64,000 bases of DNA from an uncultured Alphaproteobacteria bacterium (GTDB lineage Bacteria > Pseudomonadota > Alphaproteobacteria > Micropepsales > Micropepsaceae). The position numbers and the translations under genes are program-made. A model generated the notes under the pieces. That model made no database searches, was not told the origin of the DNA, and was given only the letters and a program-made list of their open reading frames with translations. The stretch covers positions 1 through 64,000 of the forward strand of contig CAIUCH010000001.1 in the NCBI GenBank assembly GCA_903897605.1, given 5' to 3'. Shown one piece after another: positions 55,260 to 63,362 of this stretch; positions within the stretch are counted from its first letter, which is position 1; each line of letters starts with the position of its first letter.

Positions 55260-55685
55260 CTAGGCGATACGCTTGTCGAGCACTTCCAGCTTGGCCAGCT
55301 CGACATGGGCACGCAGCTCGATCTGATCGAGCACGTCTTGCAATTTGGGGTCCGCGAAAACATCGTGGCGGCGCGTCACCGCCACCGCCAGGCGGTTCAA
55401 AGTGGCGCGGGGAATGCCGCCCGCCAGCAAGCCATCGCGCACCGCATCCAGAATGTCGAGCAGCTGTTCGCCATGCGCCAGGCCCTTGGAACGGCCATCG
55501 GAGGCGTCACCCATGTCCTGCAGCGCCAGGATGGAATCGAGTGCCGCGATCGGGCCCGGGCCCGCAACGATCTGGGCATGTGGTTCGGCCGCATCGGAAA
55601 CCGTGAAGGTTCCGCCCGTGCTTGCACTGGCCGGTTTGCGCCTGATGGCGCCGGATTCGACACGGCTGGTGCTTTTGATTTCCAT
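55260..55685 (-). CDS. fliX: Flagellar assembly regulator FliX
   Basis: A 141-aa protein of the FliX family, which in Caulobacter links assembly of early flagellar structures to the activator FlbD. The N-terminal third is polar and variable. The conserved part begins near residue 45 (AALDSILALQDMGD) and continues with GEQLLDILDAVRDGLLAGGI and the C-terminal VLDQIELRAHVELAKLEVL. In most relatives fliX is divergent from flgI; here no flagellar genes adjoin. A CtrA-like box lies 45 bases upstream. The last 12 codons are duplicated just downstream of the stop. Confidence 0.87.
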   Translation of the reverse strand: MEIKSTSRVESGAIRRKPASASTGGTFTVSDAAEPHAQIVAGPGPIAALDSILALQDMGDASDGRSKGLAHGEQLLDILDAVRDGLLAGGIPRATLNRLAVAVTRRHDVFADPKLQDVLDQIELRAHVELAKLEVLDKRIA

Positions 55686-55729
55686 GGGCTTGGAATCCCA
55701 TTACGACAGGCTAACATCGCCAATCGTGG

Positions 55730-55744
55730 TTAAGAAAAGCTTAT
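55730..55744. promoter_or_regulatory. CtrA-like box upstream of fliX
   Basis: Toward fliX it reads ATAA-N7-TTAACC, seven of the eight fixed bases of the consensus plus the favoured trailing CC. It ends 45 bases before the fliX ATG. fliX promoters are known CtrA targets in Caulobacter. Confidence 0.5.
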
Positions 55745-55765
55745 CGCCCGCCGGGCCCGGCGCCA

Positions 55766-56248
55766 CTAGGCCCGATGATAGGGATGACCCGCCAGGATGG
55801 TCATGGCGCGATAGACCTGCTCCAGCAACAGAGCCCGGGCCAGCAGATGCGGCCAGGTCTGGGGTCCAAATGCCAGGCTGCGGCCCGCTTTCTTGCCTGG
55901 CAGCGGCGCCAGTCCATCCGGTCCGCCGATGACAAATACCAGGTCCTTGGTGCCGACATCGCGCAAGCTTCCCAGCATCTCGGCGAAATCTTCCGAGATC
56001 ATGCCTTTGCCCCTGGCGTCCAACAGCACGATATGCGCGCCGTCCGGAAGCTTCGCCGCCAGCCGCGCGGCTTCGTCCGCCATGCGGGTGGCGGCGTCAC
56101 GCGCCTTGCCGACCGCCAGCTCTTCGACGATGACGGAGGTGAAGCCCATGTTGCGGCCCATCTTGATGGCGCGATCCCGAAACTCGTCGCACAGCGCCCC
56201 TTCGGACGTTCCGCGCGCGTGGCCAATTGCTAAAATTGAAAGGCGCAA
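55766..56248 (-). CDS. rlmH: 23S rRNA pseudouridine-1915 N3-methyltransferase RlmH
   Basis: A 160-aa SPOUT-family methyltransferase that modifies pseudouridine 1915 of 23S rRNA. The knot motifs are visible: HIVLLDARGKGMISEDFAEM, FVIGGPDGLAP and the C-terminal LLLEQVYRAMTILAGHPYHR. I chose TTG at 56248, since it gives the family start (LRLSILAIGHARG) and has an AGGGGAC ribosome site; the upstream in-frame ATG codons lead into an unlikely Arg-rich leader. It follows rsfS on the same strand after 169 bases that show only a GC-rich palindrome. rsfS-rlmH pairing is widely conserved. Confidence 0.93.
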   Translation of the reverse strand: MRLSILAIGHARGTSEGALCDEFRDRAIKMGRNMGFTSVIVEELAVGKARDAATRMADEAARLAAKLPDGAHIVLLDARGKGMISEDFAEMLGSLRDVGTKDLVFVIGGPDGLAPLPGKKAGRSLAFGPQTWPHLLARALLLEQVYRAMTILAGHPYHRA

Positions 56249-56417
56249 ATCCGTCCCCTTGCCGTCCGATTCATTTTGGTCGCATCGGCCTGGGCGCGGA
56301 CGCGCCCAATTTTTCAATTGGCGCCTCCGGCGCCGCTCGGAAAACCGCTTACACTTTTCCTGGCGATGCTCCTGTTCCGCACGCATGGCCGACAGCAAGG
56401 ATCGTCAAACGCACGGT

Positions 56418-56921
56418 TCAGGCCCGGCTGGGCAATGCGACGTTCCACATGCCTTCGAGATCGTAATAGTCGCGCACTTCCGGACGGAAGACGTGAACGA
56501 TGACATCGCCGGCATCGACCAGCACCCAATCGCCCTGGGCCGCGCCGGTGACGGGACGGGTGCCATAACCCTGTTCCTTCAGGCGTCGTGCCAGATGTTC
56601 GGCGATGGACATCACATGCCGCGACGAGCGGCCGCTCGCGACCACGGCCGCGTCGCACAGCGAAGAACGTCCCGCCAGATCGACCGTGACAATCGCTTCG
56701 GCCTTGTCGTCTTCCAGCGAGGCCACAATGCGTTTCAGCAATTCGCTTGGCGGCGCCGGCTTTGCCGCTTCGGGCCTGGCGACCCTTTTGGCCTTTACGG
56801 CCTTTTTCGGCTTGGGCTTGGCGGATTTGCGGGGGGCTGCTTTTGCCTTGGACGGCTTGGGAGCGGCTTTTTTGATGGCCTTTTTGACAGGCTTTTTTAC
56901 AGGCTTTTTGGCGGCTTTCAG
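56418..56921 (-). CDS. rsfS: Ribosomal silencing factor RsfS with Lys/Ala/Pro-rich N-terminal tail
   Basis: RsfS binds ribosomal protein L14 and blocks subunit joining when nutrients are short. The RsfS domain is intact (LLKRIVASLEDDKAEAIVTV, GRSSRHVMSIAEHLARRLKE, GDWVLVDAGDVIVHVF). It normally needs a few residues before LLKRIVA, and the frame stays open upstream for a further 60 codons of Lys, Ala and Pro (KKPVKKPVKKAIKKAAPK). There is no ATG, GTG or TTG in that stretch except a TTG inside the domain at 56741, without a ribosome site. The CTG at 56921 has GGAG eight bases before it and is my preferred start, giving 167 aa. The tail could bind rRNA. Confidence 0.85.
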   Translation of the reverse strand: MKAAKKPVKKPVKKAIKKAAPKPSKAKAAPRKSAKPKPKKAVKAKRVARPEAAKPAPPSELLKRIVASLEDDKAEAIVTVDLAGRSSLCDAAVVASGRSSRHVMSIAEHLARRLKEQGYGTRPVTGAAQGDWVLVDAGDVIVHVFRPEVRDYYDLEGMWNVALPSRA

Positions 56922-56987
56922 GGGCTTTTCTCCAGCGATCAGGGCAAATCTAGCATGGGCCCGTCACCGGCCCAAGCCCGAAGGGCT

Positions 56988-57587
56988 TCATCGGTCCAAG
57001 GGCTGAAGCGCGCGCAGCCGCGTCGCGCTTTCGCTGTTGCGCGCGCCGTCCAGCACCATGACGACCGGCGGATCAGGCCGCCTGCTGGGATCGCGCACCG
57101 CCCCGAAGCGCCGCACCAAAGGCGCATGGAGTGCCGCCAGTATGCTGCCGGGCCGCTGTATCACCGCAATGGGGATGCGGCCGGCCAGATCCCGCCACCG
57201 CCGCCAACGGCTGAATTGCTCCAGATTGTCGCTTCCCATCAGCCAGACGAAATGAATGTTCGGAAAGCGGCGTTGCAACGCTTCCACCGTGTCGATCGTG
57301 TAGATCGTGTGCAACGATTGCTCCAACGCGCTGACATGGATGCGTGGATGATGCACCGCCATTTGGCGCGCGCTGTCCAGCCGTGTCGCCAGGTTTGCCA
57401 TCGGGGATTTGTTTTTCAAGGGGTTCCCGGGACTGACCAGCCACCAGACGGAATCGAGCTTCAATCGCTTCAATGCCGTCTCGCTGACGTAGAGATGTCC
57501 GGAATGCGCCGGGTTGAACGAACCGCCCAACAGGCCGATGCGAAGGCCGTCAGCCACCGGTCCCGGCGGAGCGATCCAATCCTTCAT
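56988..57587 (-). CDS. nadD: Nicotinate-nucleotide adenylyltransferase NadD
   Basis: A 199-aa enzyme that converts nicotinate mononucleotide to deamido-NAD. The nucleotidyltransferase motif GGSFNPAHSGHLYVS (H-x-G-H) lies at residues about 21-35, and WWLVSPGNPLK follows. The second motif ISSTxxR appears as NSESATRLR near the C-terminus, degenerate in its first positions but with the final Arg. Family length is about 200-220, so the end is a little short. It sits in the conserved proA-nadD-rsfS-rlmH order, 66 bases before the inferred rsfS start. Confidence 0.92.
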   Translation of the reverse strand: MKDWIAPPGPVADGLRIGLLGGSFNPAHSGHLYVSETALKRLKLDSVWWLVSPGNPLKNKSPMANLATRLDSARQMAVHHPRIHVSALEQSLHTIYTIDTVEALQRRFPNIHFVWLMGSDNLEQFSRWRRWRDLAGRIPIAVIQRPGSILAALHAPLVRRFGAVRDPSRRPDPPVVMVLDGARNSESATRLRALQPLDR

Positions 57588-57589
57588 GC

Positions 57590-57940
57590 CTATCGATCGC
57601 GCCCATCAAAGGGTTTGACGTCAAGCGTATGCAGCTCAATGCCGTCCACGCAACGCACATTGATCGCCACCATCTTGTTGCCCTTGGGATCGGCGCCTTC
57701 CGAGAAAGGCGCGATGCCGCAATGCTTGCAAAAGTGATGTGCGATCGAATGTTTGTTGAATTTATAAGTACCCAGATCGTCGCGCGACGTTGCCAGCCGG
57801 AAGGCGGAGGCGGGAATGAATTGCAGCAATCCGCCGCGCTTTTGGCACAGCGAACAATTGCAATCCATGACGGTGCCGATCTCGCCATCGAATTCGTAGG
57901 CGATCTTGCCGCAGTGGCAGCCGCCTTTATGGGTGGTCAT
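57590..57940 (-). CDS. GFA-family zinc protein (glutathione-dependent formaldehyde-activating type)
   Basis: A 116-aa cytosolic protein of the GFA/CENP-V family. The zinc ligands are visible: Cys8 and Cys10 ([10 protein letters not shown]), Cys27, Cys29 and Cys32 (CNCSLC), and Cys71 and Cys74 (HHFCKHCG). The C-terminal [12 protein letters not shown] is typical. Reported members bind glutathione or S-hydroxymethylglutathione, but most have no proven role. It is inserted between proA and nadD: its ATG overlaps the proA stop (ATGA) and its stop is two bases before nadD, so it is fully embedded in that operon. Confidence 0.92.
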   Translation of the reverse strand: MTTHKGGCHCGKIAYEFDGEIGTVMDCNCSLCQKRGGLLQFIPASAFRLATSRDDLGTYKFNKHSIAHHFCKHCGIAPFSEGADPKGNKMVAINVRCVDGIELHTLDVKPFDGRDR

Positions 57941-59232
57941 GGCCGAACCTGGCCCATGCCGCGCACGACATATTTGAAGGTGGTGAGTTGTTCCACCCCG
58001 ACCGGCCCGCGGGCATGAAGCTTTCCGGTGCCGATGCCGATTTCCGCGCCCATGCCGAATTCGCCGCCATCGGCGAATTGGGTCGAGGCGTTCCACAGCA
58101 CGATGGCGCTGTCGAGCGCATTGAGAAATGTCTCCGCCGCTTGCTCGTCATCGGTGAGAATCGAGTCGGTGTGATGCGAGCCATAATGCTCGATATGCTG
58201 GATCGCCGCTTCCAAATTGTCGACCACGCGCACCGCGATGATGGCGTCGAGATATTCGGTGCGCCAATCTTCTTCCGTCGCGGGTTTGGCGGCCGGGAAG
58301 ATGCCGCGCACGGCTTCGTCGCCGCGGATTTCACAACCGGCCCTGGCAAGATCTTCCAGAATGGGAAGGCCGTGACTTTTCAGGATGGCGCGGTCCAGCA
58401 GCAAGGTTTCCGCCGCGCCGCAAACCGAGGTGCGCCGCATTTTGGCGTTGAGCACCACCTTGCGCGACATTTCCAAATCGGCATTGGCATGGACATAGAC
58501 ATGGCAAAGCCCTTCGAGATGCGCCAACACCGGCACCCGCGCCTCGCGCATCACCCGGCTGGTCAAGCCCTTGCCGCCGCGCGGAATAATCAGATCGACG
58601 GTACCGTTCAAGCCTTCCAGCATCAGTCCAACCGCGGCGCGGTCGGTATTGCGGATATATTGGATGGCGGCTTCGGGAAGCCCCGCCGCCTTCAACCCAT
58701 CGGTCATCGCGGCATGAATGGCGCTGGCGGAGTGCAACGAATCCGAACCGCCGCGCAGGATTGCGACATTGCCCGCCTTCAACGCGATCGCACCGGCATC
58801 CGCCGTCACATTAGGACGCGATTCATAGATGATGCCGATCACGCCGATGGGCGTCGAAACGCGGGCGATGTCGAGGCCATTGGGCCGGGTCCAGCGCGCC
58901 AGCTCGCGGCCATTGGGATCGGGTTGGGCGGCGACATCTTCCACGCCCTTCGCCATTGCCTCGATGCGGGCGTGGTTCAACGCCAGACGGTCCTGCATCG
59001 CGGCCGGCATGTTGTTGGCCTTGGCCGCGTCCAGATCGCGCGCATTGGCGGCCAGGATTTCCGCCTTGCGGGCACGGATGGCGCGGGCCGCTTCGCGAAG
59101 GGCCTTTGTCTTGGTGGCGTCATCAGCTTCGCGCACCGCCCGCGCCGCTTCACGCGCGGCGGCGCCGACGGCCATCATCTCGGCAGTCAAGGCATCGGTT
59201 TTGTCATGCAGGGTCATGGCGTTTTCCGTCAC
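57937..59232 (-). CDS. proA: Glutamate-5-semialdehyde dehydrogenase ProA
   Basis: The 431-aa enzyme of proline synthesis that reduces glutamyl phosphate to the semialdehyde. The catalytic cysteine lies in [12 protein letters not shown] (near residue 267), with upstream NADP motif [14 protein letters not shown] and PRGGKGL. Length is normal. I give GTG at 59232, which overlaps the proB stop as GTGA; an ATG at 59217 ([10 protein letters not shown]) is an equally fair start. It directly follows proB, so the two enzymes of glutamate to semialdehyde conversion are coupled. Confidence 0.95.
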   Translation of the reverse strand: MTENAMTLHDKTDALTAEMMAVGAAAREAARAVREADDATKTKALREAARAIRARKAEILAANARDLDAAKANNMPAAMQDRLALNHARIEAMAKGVEDVAAQPDPNGRELARWTRPNGLDIARVSTPIGVIGIIYESRPNVTADAGAIALKAGNVAILRGGSDSLHSASAIHAAMTDGLKAAGLPEAAIQYIRNTDRAAVGLMLEGLNGTVDLIIPRGGKGLTSRVMREARVPVLAHLEGLCHVYVHANADLEMSRKVVLNAKMRRTSVCGAAETLLLDRAILKSHGLPILEDLARAGCEIRGDEAVRGIFPAAKPATEEDWRTEYLDAIIAVRVVDNLEAAIQHIEHYGSHHTDSILTDDEQAAETFLNALDSAIVLWNASTQFADGGEFGMGAEIGIGTGKLHARGPVGVEQLTTFKYVVRGMGQVRP

Positions 59233-60350
59233 TGGCTCGTCAGCGCCAGATCGTCGCGATGGATCATCTCGTCCCGGCCACGATAGCCCAGAATGGCCTC
59301 GATTTCGACCGTGCGTTTGCCCGCAATCCGCTCTGCGTCCGACGCATTATAAGCTGTCAGCCCGCGCGCGATTTCGCGCCCTTGACGGTCCTTGACCAGC
59401 ACGGTGTCGCCGCGCTCGAAGCGGCCATCGACCTGGCGGATGCCCGCCGGCAGGAGGCTCTTGCCTTCGCTCAGCGCCTTGACCGCGCCCTCGTCGATCA
59501 CCAGTACGCCTTCGGGCTTCAGCCCGCCCGCGATCCAACGCTTGCGCGCCAAAGTGGGTGAAAGACTGGCCCGAAAAACAGTATGCCGCGCGCCGTCGGC
59601 AATGGCGGCGACCGGATGAAGGCTTTCGCCTTTGGCGATGATGACGTCGCAACCCGCGCCGGTCGCGATCTTGGCGGCGATCAGCTTGGACGTCATGCCG
59701 CCACGGCCCAGGCCCGAGACGCTGTCGCCGCCCATCGCCTCGATCTCGGCGGTGATGGCGCGAACCTCTGGAATATGCCTGGCGGAAGCATCGCGCGACG
59801 GGTTGGCGGTATAAAGCCCATCGACATCCGAAAGCAGCACCAGCTTGTCGGCACCCATCATCGAAGCCACCCGGGCGCCAAGCCGGTCATTGTCGCCGAA
59901 ACGGATCTCCGCCGTTGCCACCGTGTCGTTCTCGTTGATCACCGGCACCGCGCCAAGATCGAGCAAGGTATTGAGCGTGGCGCGTGCGTTCAGATAGCGG
60001 TCGCGTTCCTCGGTGTCGCCGAGGGTAAGCAGAATCTGCGCCGCGACCAGATCCACGCCCGCCAGCAGATCGGAATAGGCCTGCGCCAGACGCACCTGCC
60101 CCGCCGCCGCCGCCGCCTGACTTTCTTCCAGCCGCAATGCCCCGGACGGCAGTTTCAAAAGATTGCGTCCCAGCGCGATGGAGCCCGACGATACCAGGAT
60201 CACTTTCGCGCCCTGGTGGCGCAGCGCCGCCACATCGGCGCACAAGGAAACCAACCAGTCGCGCCTGAGCGTGCCGCTGGCGCCATCGACCAGGAGCGAC
60301 GATCCCACCTTCACCACGATCAGCTTGGTGTTGGAGAAGAACCCGCTCAT
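59229..60350 (-). CDS. proB: Glutamate 5-kinase ProB
   Basis: The first enzyme of proline synthesis, 373 aa, target of proline feedback. The amino-acid kinase domain shows VVKVGSSLL at the start, SSGSIALGR and [20 protein letters not shown], and the ATP-site [13 protein letters not shown]-terminal PUA domain (about residues 285-373) ends the protein, as in E. coli. I chose ATG at 60350, overlapping the obgE stop as ATGA; an ATG three codons earlier is also in frame. It forms an obgE-proB-proA-GFA-nadD-rsfS run. Confidence 0.95.
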   Translation of the reverse strand: MSGFFSNTKLIVVKVGSSLLVDGASGTLRRDWLVSLCADVAALRHQGAKVILVSSGSIALGRNLLKLPSGALRLEESQAAAAAGQVRLAQAYSDLLAGVDLVAAQILLTLGDTEERDRYLNARATLNTLLDLGAVPVINENDTVATAEIRFGDNDRLGARVASMMGADKLVLLSDVDGLYTANPSRDASARHIPEVRAITAEIEAMGGDSVSGLGRGGMTSKLIAAKIATGAGCDVIIAKGESLHPVAAIADGARHTVFRASLSPTLARKRWIAGGLKPEGVLVIDEGAVKALSEGKSLLPAGIRQVDGRFERGDTVLVKDRQGREIARGLTAYNASDAERIAGKRTVEIEAILGYRGRDEMIHRDDLALTSQ

Positions 60351-61390
60351 GGCGCCCATTTCTCTTTCGCCGCCTTTATCGCCTTGGCGGTCTTGGGCTT
60401 GCGGCGTTTACGGATCTCTTTCGCCATTTCCCGCAGCACATCGTCCACTCCGGCGCCCGAAACGCCTGAGATCAGGTAGACTTTCTGGCCACAGGCTTTT
60501 TCCAGGGCGGCTTTTTTCTTCGCCAGCGCCGCTTTCGCAATGGCATCGATCTTGTTGAGCGCCACAATCTCGTGCTTTTCGCTCAGGCCATGGCCATAGG
60601 CTTCGACTTCGCCGCGAATGATCTTGTAGGTTTTCGCCACCGCATCGCCGGTGCCGTCCACCAGATGCAGGATCGCGCCGCAGCGTTCGGCATGGCCAAG
60701 AAATCGGTCGCCCAGGCCGACGCCTTCATGCGCGCCCTCGATCAAGCCCGGCAGATCGGCTAGCACAAAATCGGTGGTATCGATCTTCACCACGCCCAAT
60801 TGTGGCTCCAGCGTGGTGAACGGATAGTCCGCGATCTTGGGCCGCGCCGCCGAGACACGGGAAAGAAATGTACTCTTGCCCGCATTGGGCATGCCGATCA
60901 GGCCCGCATCGGCAATCAACTTCAGCTTGAGAATAAGAATTTTCTCTTCGCCGGGCTGGCCGGGATTGGCATGGCGCGGCGCCTGGTTGGTGGGACTCTT
61001 GAAATGCGCGTTGCCGAAACCGCCATTGCCGCCGCGCAGCAACCGCACGCGCTGCCCGACCTCGGCCAGATCAGCGACCAAGGTCTCGCCATCTTCTTCA
61101 TAAACCTGCGTGCCGGGCGGTACCTTCATGATGGCGTCCTCGCCATTGGCGCCGGTCATCACCTTGCCCTTGCCGCCTCCGCCATTCTTGGCCTTCACAT
61201 GCTGTTGAAAGCGGTAATCGATCAGGGTGTTGAGATTGTCGACGGCCTCGACCCAGACATTGCCGCCCCGTCCGCCATCGCCGCCATAGGGTCCGCCATA
61301 CTCCATGAACTTCTCGCGCCGAAACGCAATGCAGCCATTGCCGCCAGCACCGCTGGAAGCATAGACCTTTGCGATATCCAAGAACTTCAT
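60347..61390 (-). CDS. obgE: GTPase ObgE/CgtA
   Basis: A 347-aa ribosome-associated GTPase that acts in 50S assembly, stress and, in Caulobacter, cell-cycle progression. The glycine-rich Obg domain occupies residues 1-158 ([33 protein letters not shown]). The G domain has [11 protein letters not shown] (Walker A), DLPGLIEGA and NKIDAI. The last 25 residues are basic ([19 protein letters not shown]). Length is normal for the family without a long C-terminal extension. It follows the GNAT gene by 12 bases and precedes proB with an ATGA overlap, a layout common in alphaproteobacteria. Confidence 0.97.
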   Translation of the reverse strand: MKFLDIAKVYASSGAGGNGCIAFRREKFMEYGGPYGGDGGRGGNVWVEAVDNLNTLIDYRFQQHVKAKNGGGGKGKVMTGANGEDAIMKVPPGTQVYEEDGETLVADLAEVGQRVRLLRGGNGGFGNAHFKSPTNQAPRHANPGQPGEEKILILKLKLIADAGLIGMPNAGKSTFLSRVSAARPKIADYPFTTLEPQLGVVKIDTTDFVLADLPGLIEGAHEGVGLGDRFLGHAERCGAILHLVDGTGDAVAKTYKIIRGEVEAYGHGLSEKHEIVALNKIDAIAKAALAKKKAALEKACGQKVYLISGVSGAGVDDVLREMAKEIRKRRKPKTAKAIKAAKEKWAP

Positions 61391-61402
61391 AACGAGAGCC
61401 TT

Positions 61403-61939
61403 TCAGGCCGCCTTTTTCAGGAGGAAAGCCTCCCGCGTCAACAGCATCTCATGGCACAGCACTTTGACGCCGCGGGCGGCGCAATCGCGCATCCTGCTGC
61501 CATTGTGGCGGGCCCCCAACTTGGCCAGGACATGACCGGAAGCTGGATTGTCGTGAAACCAGCCCGCCCATAGGAAGGGCAAGTCCAGTGTCTCGAAGGC
61601 GAAGCGGGACAGCGTCCGCGCCGCTTCGCTGGCATATCCCATCCCCCAGAACGGCTTGCCCAGCCAGTAGCCGAATTCATGTCCGGCTTCTTCCTGATTC
61701 AATCCAATGCCGCCCAGAAACAGACCGTCTTGCTTGCGCGCAATGGTGAAATGGTAATGGCCATCGCCATGGCGGCCGCGCGTGGCGACAAAATCCTCGG
61801 AATCGGCTTCGCTGTAAGGATGCGGCACCTTCGCCAGATTGCGCGAAACGCTGAAATCGCCCAGCCACACCGTCATTGCCTGAATATCGCCAGGCCTGGG
61901 CGTCCGCAATATCAGTCTTTCGCTCTCCAAAAATGACAT
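61403..61939 (-). CDS. GNAT-family N-acetyltransferase (RimJ-like)
   Basis: A 178-aa acetyltransferase of the ribosomal-protein/RimJ-like group. The pattern is clear: ESERLILRTPRPGDIQAM at the start, the acetyl-CoA site GKPFWGMGYASEAARTL (equivalent of the Q/RxxGxG/A motif), and the C-terminal NPASGHVLAKLGA. The ATG at 61939 gives the usual N-terminus. The substrate is unknown. The gene lies between the rplU-rpmA terminator and obgE, and is probably co-transcribed with obgE; in many relatives a similar GNAT gene occupies the same spot between rpmA and obgE. Confidence 0.92.
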   Translation of the reverse strand: MSFLESERLILRTPRPGDIQAMTVWLGDFSVSRNLAKVPHPYSEADSEDFVATRGRHGDGHYHFTIARKQDGLFLGGIGLNQEEAGHEFGYWLGKPFWGMGYASEAARTLSRFAFETLDLPFLWAGWFHDNPASGHVLAKLGARHNGSRMRDCAARGVKVLCHEMLLTREAFLLKKAA

Positions 61940-61971
61940 GACACGTTTCCCCGCTTTCGTTGGCGAGGAAT

Positions 61972-61999
61972 AAAAAAGGGAGATGGCGGACCATCTCCC
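61972..61999 (-). terminator. Rho-independent terminator after rpmA
   Basis: On the minus strand GGGAGATGG pairs perfectly with CCATCTCCC around four bases, followed by six T. It separates rplU-rpmA from the GNAT-obgE genes. Confidence 0.9.
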
Positions 62000-62045
62000 T
62001 CGCATAACGGGCCGCCAATACGTGGCGGCCTATGTCTTCAGCCGC

Positions 62046-62330
62046 CTATTCTGCCGCGATCTTCGCCGCCGGGTTTTGGGCGGTCGTCACGGATACGAAC
62101 GTGCGACGCTTGAAACCGGACTTGAAGGTGACGTTGCCGTCGCAAAGCGCAAAGAGCGTATGATCCTTGCCCATGCCGACATTTTCGCCCGGCCAGAATT
62201 TGGTGCCGCGCTGACGCACGATCACATTGCCGCCGGAAATCTTCTCGCCGCCGAACAGCTTCACGCCCAGACGCTGGCCGGCCGAGTCACGACCGTTGCG
62301 AGAGGAACCGCCTGCTTTCTTGTGCGCCAT
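62046..62330 (-). CDS. rpmA: 50S ribosomal protein L27
   Basis: L27 reaches the peptidyl-transferase centre with its N-terminus. The 94-aa protein begins [20 protein letters not shown] and contains the family block [20 protein letters not shown]. There is no N-terminal extension of the kind that is cleaved in Firmicutes. The C-terminus is slightly extended ([13 protein letters not shown]), common in alphaproteobacteria. It lies three bases after rplU, the standard order, with a terminator behind it. Confidence 0.98.
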   Translation of the reverse strand: MAHKKAGGSSRNGRDSAGQRLGVKLFGGEKISGGNVIVRQRGTKFWPGENVGMGKDHTLFALCDGNVTFKSGFKRRTFVSVTTAQNPAAKIAAE

Positions 62331-62333
62331 GAC

Positions 62334-62651
62334 TTATTCCTTGCCGGCCGAAATCGAGAGCACTTTCACGGCAGTGAAATGCTGGCGATGACCGCGCTTG
62401 CGATGGGTGTTCTTGCGGCGCTTCTTCTTGAAGGCCACGACCTTTTCGCCCTGACCATGCTCGAGGATTTCGCACTCAACCGAAGCGCCCTTGACCAGCG
62501 GCGCGCCCAGCTTGGGGGTGTCGCCGCCCAGCATCAGCACTTCGCTCAGGGTCAGCTTGGAGCCGACATCGCCCACAAGGCTTTCCACCTTGAGGATCGA
62601 ATCCTTGGCAACCCGATACTGTTTTCCGCCGGTGCGGACGACCGCGTACAT
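62334..62651 (-). CDS. rplU: 50S ribosomal protein L21
   Basis: L21 is a 23S rRNA-binding protein of the large subunit. The 105-aa sequence starts MYAVVRTGGKQYRVAKDSIL and includes the signature KKRRKNTHRKRGHRQHFTAV. Length is normal; it lacks the long C-terminal extension of some alphaproteobacterial L21 proteins. It is first in the rplU-rpmA operon, preceded by a good promoter (TTGACC, 16 bases, TATAGT) and a leader hairpin that might take part in autoregulation. Confidence 0.97.
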   Translation of the reverse strand: MYAVVRTGGKQYRVAKDSILKVESLVGDVGSKLTLSEVLMLGGDTPKLGAPLVKGASVECEILEHGQGEKVVAFKKKRRKNTHRKRGHRQHFTAVKVLSISAGKE

Positions 62652-62681
62652 GGTCTAATTCCTTGAAATGGAACGGTTTTC

Positions 62682-62739
62682 CGGAAACGGCAGGTTTCCG
62701 AAGAGCGGCGCACTATACGGAAAGGCGCTTGCCGGTCAA
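62682..62739 (-). promoter_or_regulatory. rplU promoter and leader hairpin
   Basis: On the minus strand TTGACC (62739-62734), a 16-base spacer and TATAGT (62717-62712) form a near-consensus promoter. In the leader, CGGAAAC and GTTTCCG form a seven-base stem (62682-62700). Confidence 0.75.
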
Positions 62740-62772
62740 GCCTCGGATGGCACTGTCTTTTCCGCGCGCCGA

Positions 62773-63330
62773 TCAGGGCTCGATCACGGGCCGGGCGCGG
62801 GCCCTGCGCAGGCCGAACTTGGCCATGATGGCGCCGATCAGGAGCACCATTCCCACCGTGATCGCCACCGTCTTGGCGCTGGAGACATTAAAAGCGATCC
62901 GCGCCAGATTGTCGGTCGCGCCGCTCAGGAGCATGGTAAGTTGCAGCGCGTTTTCGACCGCGTCCAGCAGCGCGGCAACCGGCGCCACCATCGCGGCCAT
63001 CAGCACATAACGGCGAAAGGGACTGCGGCCGGGGGTGAAACTCTCCGCCACGATGACGCCGGACAGAAAGAAGCTTATCGCGTAGAGCGGCATCAGCAGA
63101 TAATCCAGCCCCAGATCGAAGCCCGCCCGCACGGCATAGGGCTCCGGCGCCCAGGCGTGAAACGCCAGGCGGTACTGGGCCGCGCTGGAAAGCTCCTGCA
63201 GATCGGTGGTGGAAACCCCGGTCTGCGATTTCAGCCACAGATCCATGCCGGCCAAAGCCGCCAGCACGATCAACCCCAATCCGGTGGACCAGGCCCAGCC
63301 GCGATCCAGCAGGGATTTCGAAATGCGCAT
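62773..63330 (-). CDS. Hypothetical four-segment membrane protein
   Basis: A 185-aa protein with about four hydrophobic segments (STGLGLIVLAALAGMDLWL, YLLMPLYAISFFLSGVIVA, YVLMAAMVAPVAALLDAVEN, TVAITVGMVLLIGAIMAKFG) and a loop of about 40 residues after the first. The pattern of a first segment, extracytoplasmic loop, and a polar LLDAVENALQ patch at the third segment is seen in several uncharacterised membrane proteins of alphaproteobacteria. I do not recognise the family. It ends just before the rplU promoter and is divergent from the phosphatase-like gene, 32 bases away. Confidence 0.7.
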   Translation of the reverse strand: MRISKSLLDRGWAWSTGLGLIVLAALAGMDLWLKSQTGVSTTDLQELSSAAQYRLAFHAWAPEPYAVRAGFDLGLDYLLMPLYAISFFLSGVIVAESFTPGRSPFRRYVLMAAMVAPVAALLDAVENALQLTMLLSGATDNLARIAFNVSSAKTVAITVGMVLLIGAIMAKFGLRRARARPVIEP

Positions 63331-63362
63331 CGGCTCTCCCGCTCTGCTATAAGCGCCGCATT

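Noticed and set aside
56293-56313. GC palindrome GGGCGCG/CGCGCCC followed by AATTTTT as a terminator.
   Set aside because: Its T-run is on the plus strand while all genes here are on the minus strand, so it would not end the rsfS message.
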